Shown here one piece after another: positions 10,391 to 11,333 of a DNA stretch of 11,333 nt (the first letter of the stretch is position 1; the number at the start of each line of letters is the position of its first letter). Under the pieces are notes generated by a model. The model was not told the origin of the DNA. It worked only from the letters and a program-made list of their open reading frames with translations, and did no database searches. The position numbers and the translations under genes were made by a program. The DNA comes from Actinomycetes bacterium. GTDB lineage: Bacteria; Actinomycetota; Actinomycetes; Actinomycetales; Cellulomonadaceae. Location: the NCBI GenBank assembly GCA_023401045.1, contig JAEXEM010000154.1, forward strand, positions 1-11,333, read 5' to 3'.

Positions 10391-11088
10391 GACTCGGACG
10401 CGCCCCCGCCCTCGGCGGGGGCGGCCCCCGGCGCGGCACCCTCGGGACCGACGACCGGCGCCACCCGGGCGAGCGTCGCGAGGTCGAGCGCACCGGAGCG
10501 GACCACCCGGAGGGTGTCACCGGTCGCGTCGACGATCGTCGAGGCGACACCGCCGGGTGCGGCCCCGCCGTCGAGGTAGACCGCGACGGAGTCCCCGAGC
10601 TGGGCGTGCGCCTCGGCGGCGGTCGTCGCCGCCGGGTGCCCGGTGAGGTTGGCGCTGGAGACCGCGAGCGGCCCGGTGCGGCGCAGCAGCGCGAGCGCGG
10701 CGGGGTGGTCGGGCATCCGCAGCGCGACGGTGCCGTGGGTCTCGCCGAGGTCCCACGCGAGGGAGGGCTGGGAGCGGACGATGATCGTCAGCCCGCCCGG
10801 CCAGAACGCGTCCGCGAGGGCGCGCACACCGTCGGCGACGCCGGTCGCGAGCCCGTCGACCGTGCGCACGTCGGGGATGAGGACCGGCGGGGGCATCTGG
10901 CGGCCGCGCCCCTTGGCGTCGAGGAGCGCCTGCACGGCACGCGGGTCGAACGCGTCGGCGCCGATGCCGTAGACCGTGTCGGTGGGGAGGACGACGAGCT
11001 CCCCACGGCCGACGGCGTGCACCGCCGCGTCGAGCGAGGGGCCCCACGTCGCCGGGTCGGTGACGTCCTGGATCCGGTCGATGCTCAC
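10387..11088 (-). CDS. tsaC: L-threonylcarbamoyladenylate synthase (TsaC/Sua5/YrdC family)
   Basis: 233 aa. It makes threonylcarbamoyl-AMP from threonine, bicarbonate and ATP in the cytoplasm, the first step of the t6A modification at tRNA position 37. The YrdC fold is clear: PTDTVYGIG (35-43), the KGRGRQMPPPVLI nucleotide and threonine site (59-71), WPGGLT (96-101), LRMPDHP (123-129), SSANLTG (144-150) and VASTIVD (181-187). It has the single-domain length and lacks the extra C-terminal Sua5 domain, ending instead in a low-complexity Gly/Ala/Pro/Glu tail (about 213-233). The GTG start overlaps the prmC stop (GTGA, 11085-11088). Order prmC-tsaC-wecA is conserved in actinobacteria. Confidence 0.95.
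   Translation of the reverse strand: MSIDRIQDVTDPATWGPSLDAAVHAVGRGELVVLPTDTVYGIGADAFDPRAVQALLDAKGRGRQMPPPVLIPDVRTVDGLATGVADGVRALADAFWPGGLTIIVRSQPSLAWDLGETHGTVALRMPDHPAALALLRRTGPLAVSSANLTGHPAATTAAEAHAQLGDSVAVYLDGGAAPGGVASTIVDATGDTLRVVRSGALDLATLARVAPVVGPEGAAPGAAPAEGGGASES
10401..10423 (-). other. Perfect hairpin in the 3' end of tsaC, next to the wecA start
   Basis: Ten-base arms CGCCCCCGCC (10401-10410) and GGCGGGGGCG (10414-10423) pair fully around a CTC loop. The stem encodes part of the low-complexity tail of TsaC and ends ten bases before the wecA GTG on the transcript. It would hide the region where a wecA ribosome site should be, unless ribosomes translating tsaC open it. It could also be a by-product of the GC-rich tail codons. 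Confidence 0.5.
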
Positions 11089-11333
11089 GCGGGCGAGTCT
11101 CCCACGCCCGGGGTGCCGGTCCGGCGCGCGACGAGCGTACGCGGCCGGCCTGTGAGGTCCGCGACGGTCCGCACCTGCTCGAACGCGCCCGTCGCGAGCG
11201 CGGCCTCGCGCGCCGCGGCGTCCTGCACCTCCGCGTGCTCCATGACGAGCAGACCGCCGGGCACGAGGAGCCGGGCCGCGGCCGCGAGCACGGCCCGCGG
11301 GACGTCGAGCCCGTCGGGCCCGCCGCCGTAGAG
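11085..11333 (-). CDS. prmC: Release factor glutamine methyltransferase PrmC/HemK, C-terminal part (5' end outside the window)
   Basis: Only the last 82 residues are present; the frame is open to the right edge. They begin LYGGGPDGLDVPRAVLAAAA and continue RLLVPGGLLVMEHAEVQ, the typical end of the class I methyltransferase domain of PrmC, which methylates the Gln of the GGQ motif in release factors RF1 and RF2. The AdoMet-binding and NPPY catalytic motifs lie outside the window. The last part, VRTVADLTGRPRTLVARR, is the usual closing strand pair of the family. The stop overlaps the tsaC start by four bases (GTGA), and prmC next to tsaC is a frequent bacterial arrangement. Confidence 0.92.
   Translation of the reverse strand, partial: LYGGGPDGLDVPRAVLAAAARLLVPGGLLVMEHAEVQDAAAREAALATGAFEQVRTVADLTGRPRTLVARRTGTPGVGDSPA

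Overview
The window looks like a conserved core segment of a high-GC actinobacterial chromosome, most like Cellulomonas and its relatives in the Micrococcales (by protein resemblance and base composition; no search could be run). Almost everything lies on the minus strand. The order prmC - tsaC/sua5 - wecA/rfe - atpI-like - atpB-E-F-H-A-G-D-C - DUF2550 - nucS is essentially the order known from Mycobacterium tuberculosis (Rv1300 to Rv1312, with nucS further away there). One difference is that subunits b and delta are separate genes here, not fused as in mycobacteria.

Layout from left to right. Positions 1-253 hold the 3' end of a plus-strand amidohydrolase, probably nagA. It converges on nucS across a 259-bp gap. 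That gap contains nine tandem copies of a 14-bp repeat starting next to the nagA stop, and a perfect 10-bp GC hairpin that could act as a two-way terminator. Positions 513-1675 hold nucS (mismatch endonuclease) and a DUF2550 membrane protein. Positions 1694-8666 hold the eight F1Fo-ATP synthase genes: F1 parts epsilon, beta, gamma, alpha and delta, and Fo parts b, c and a. Positions 8829-11333 hold an AtpI-like four-helix membrane protein, a polyprenyl-phosphate GlcNAc-1-phosphate transferase, a threonylcarbamoyl-AMP synthase, and the 3' end of prmC. These last four genes are joined by 4-base start/stop overlaps.

The ATP synthase genes make one proton-driven enzyme. Subunits a and c form the proton path, b and delta the outer stalk, gamma and epsilon the rotor shaft, and alpha and beta the catalytic head. 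All key residues I looked for are present. Epsilon is short (90 aa) and lacks the usual C-terminal helical domain. The longer gaps inside the operon each carry GC-rich hairpins.

I see no mobile element, CRISPR array, RNA gene or undescribed multi-gene system. The points most worth checking are the 14-bp repeat array at the nagA stop, the short epsilon, the intergenic hairpins, and a possible CTG start for atpB.
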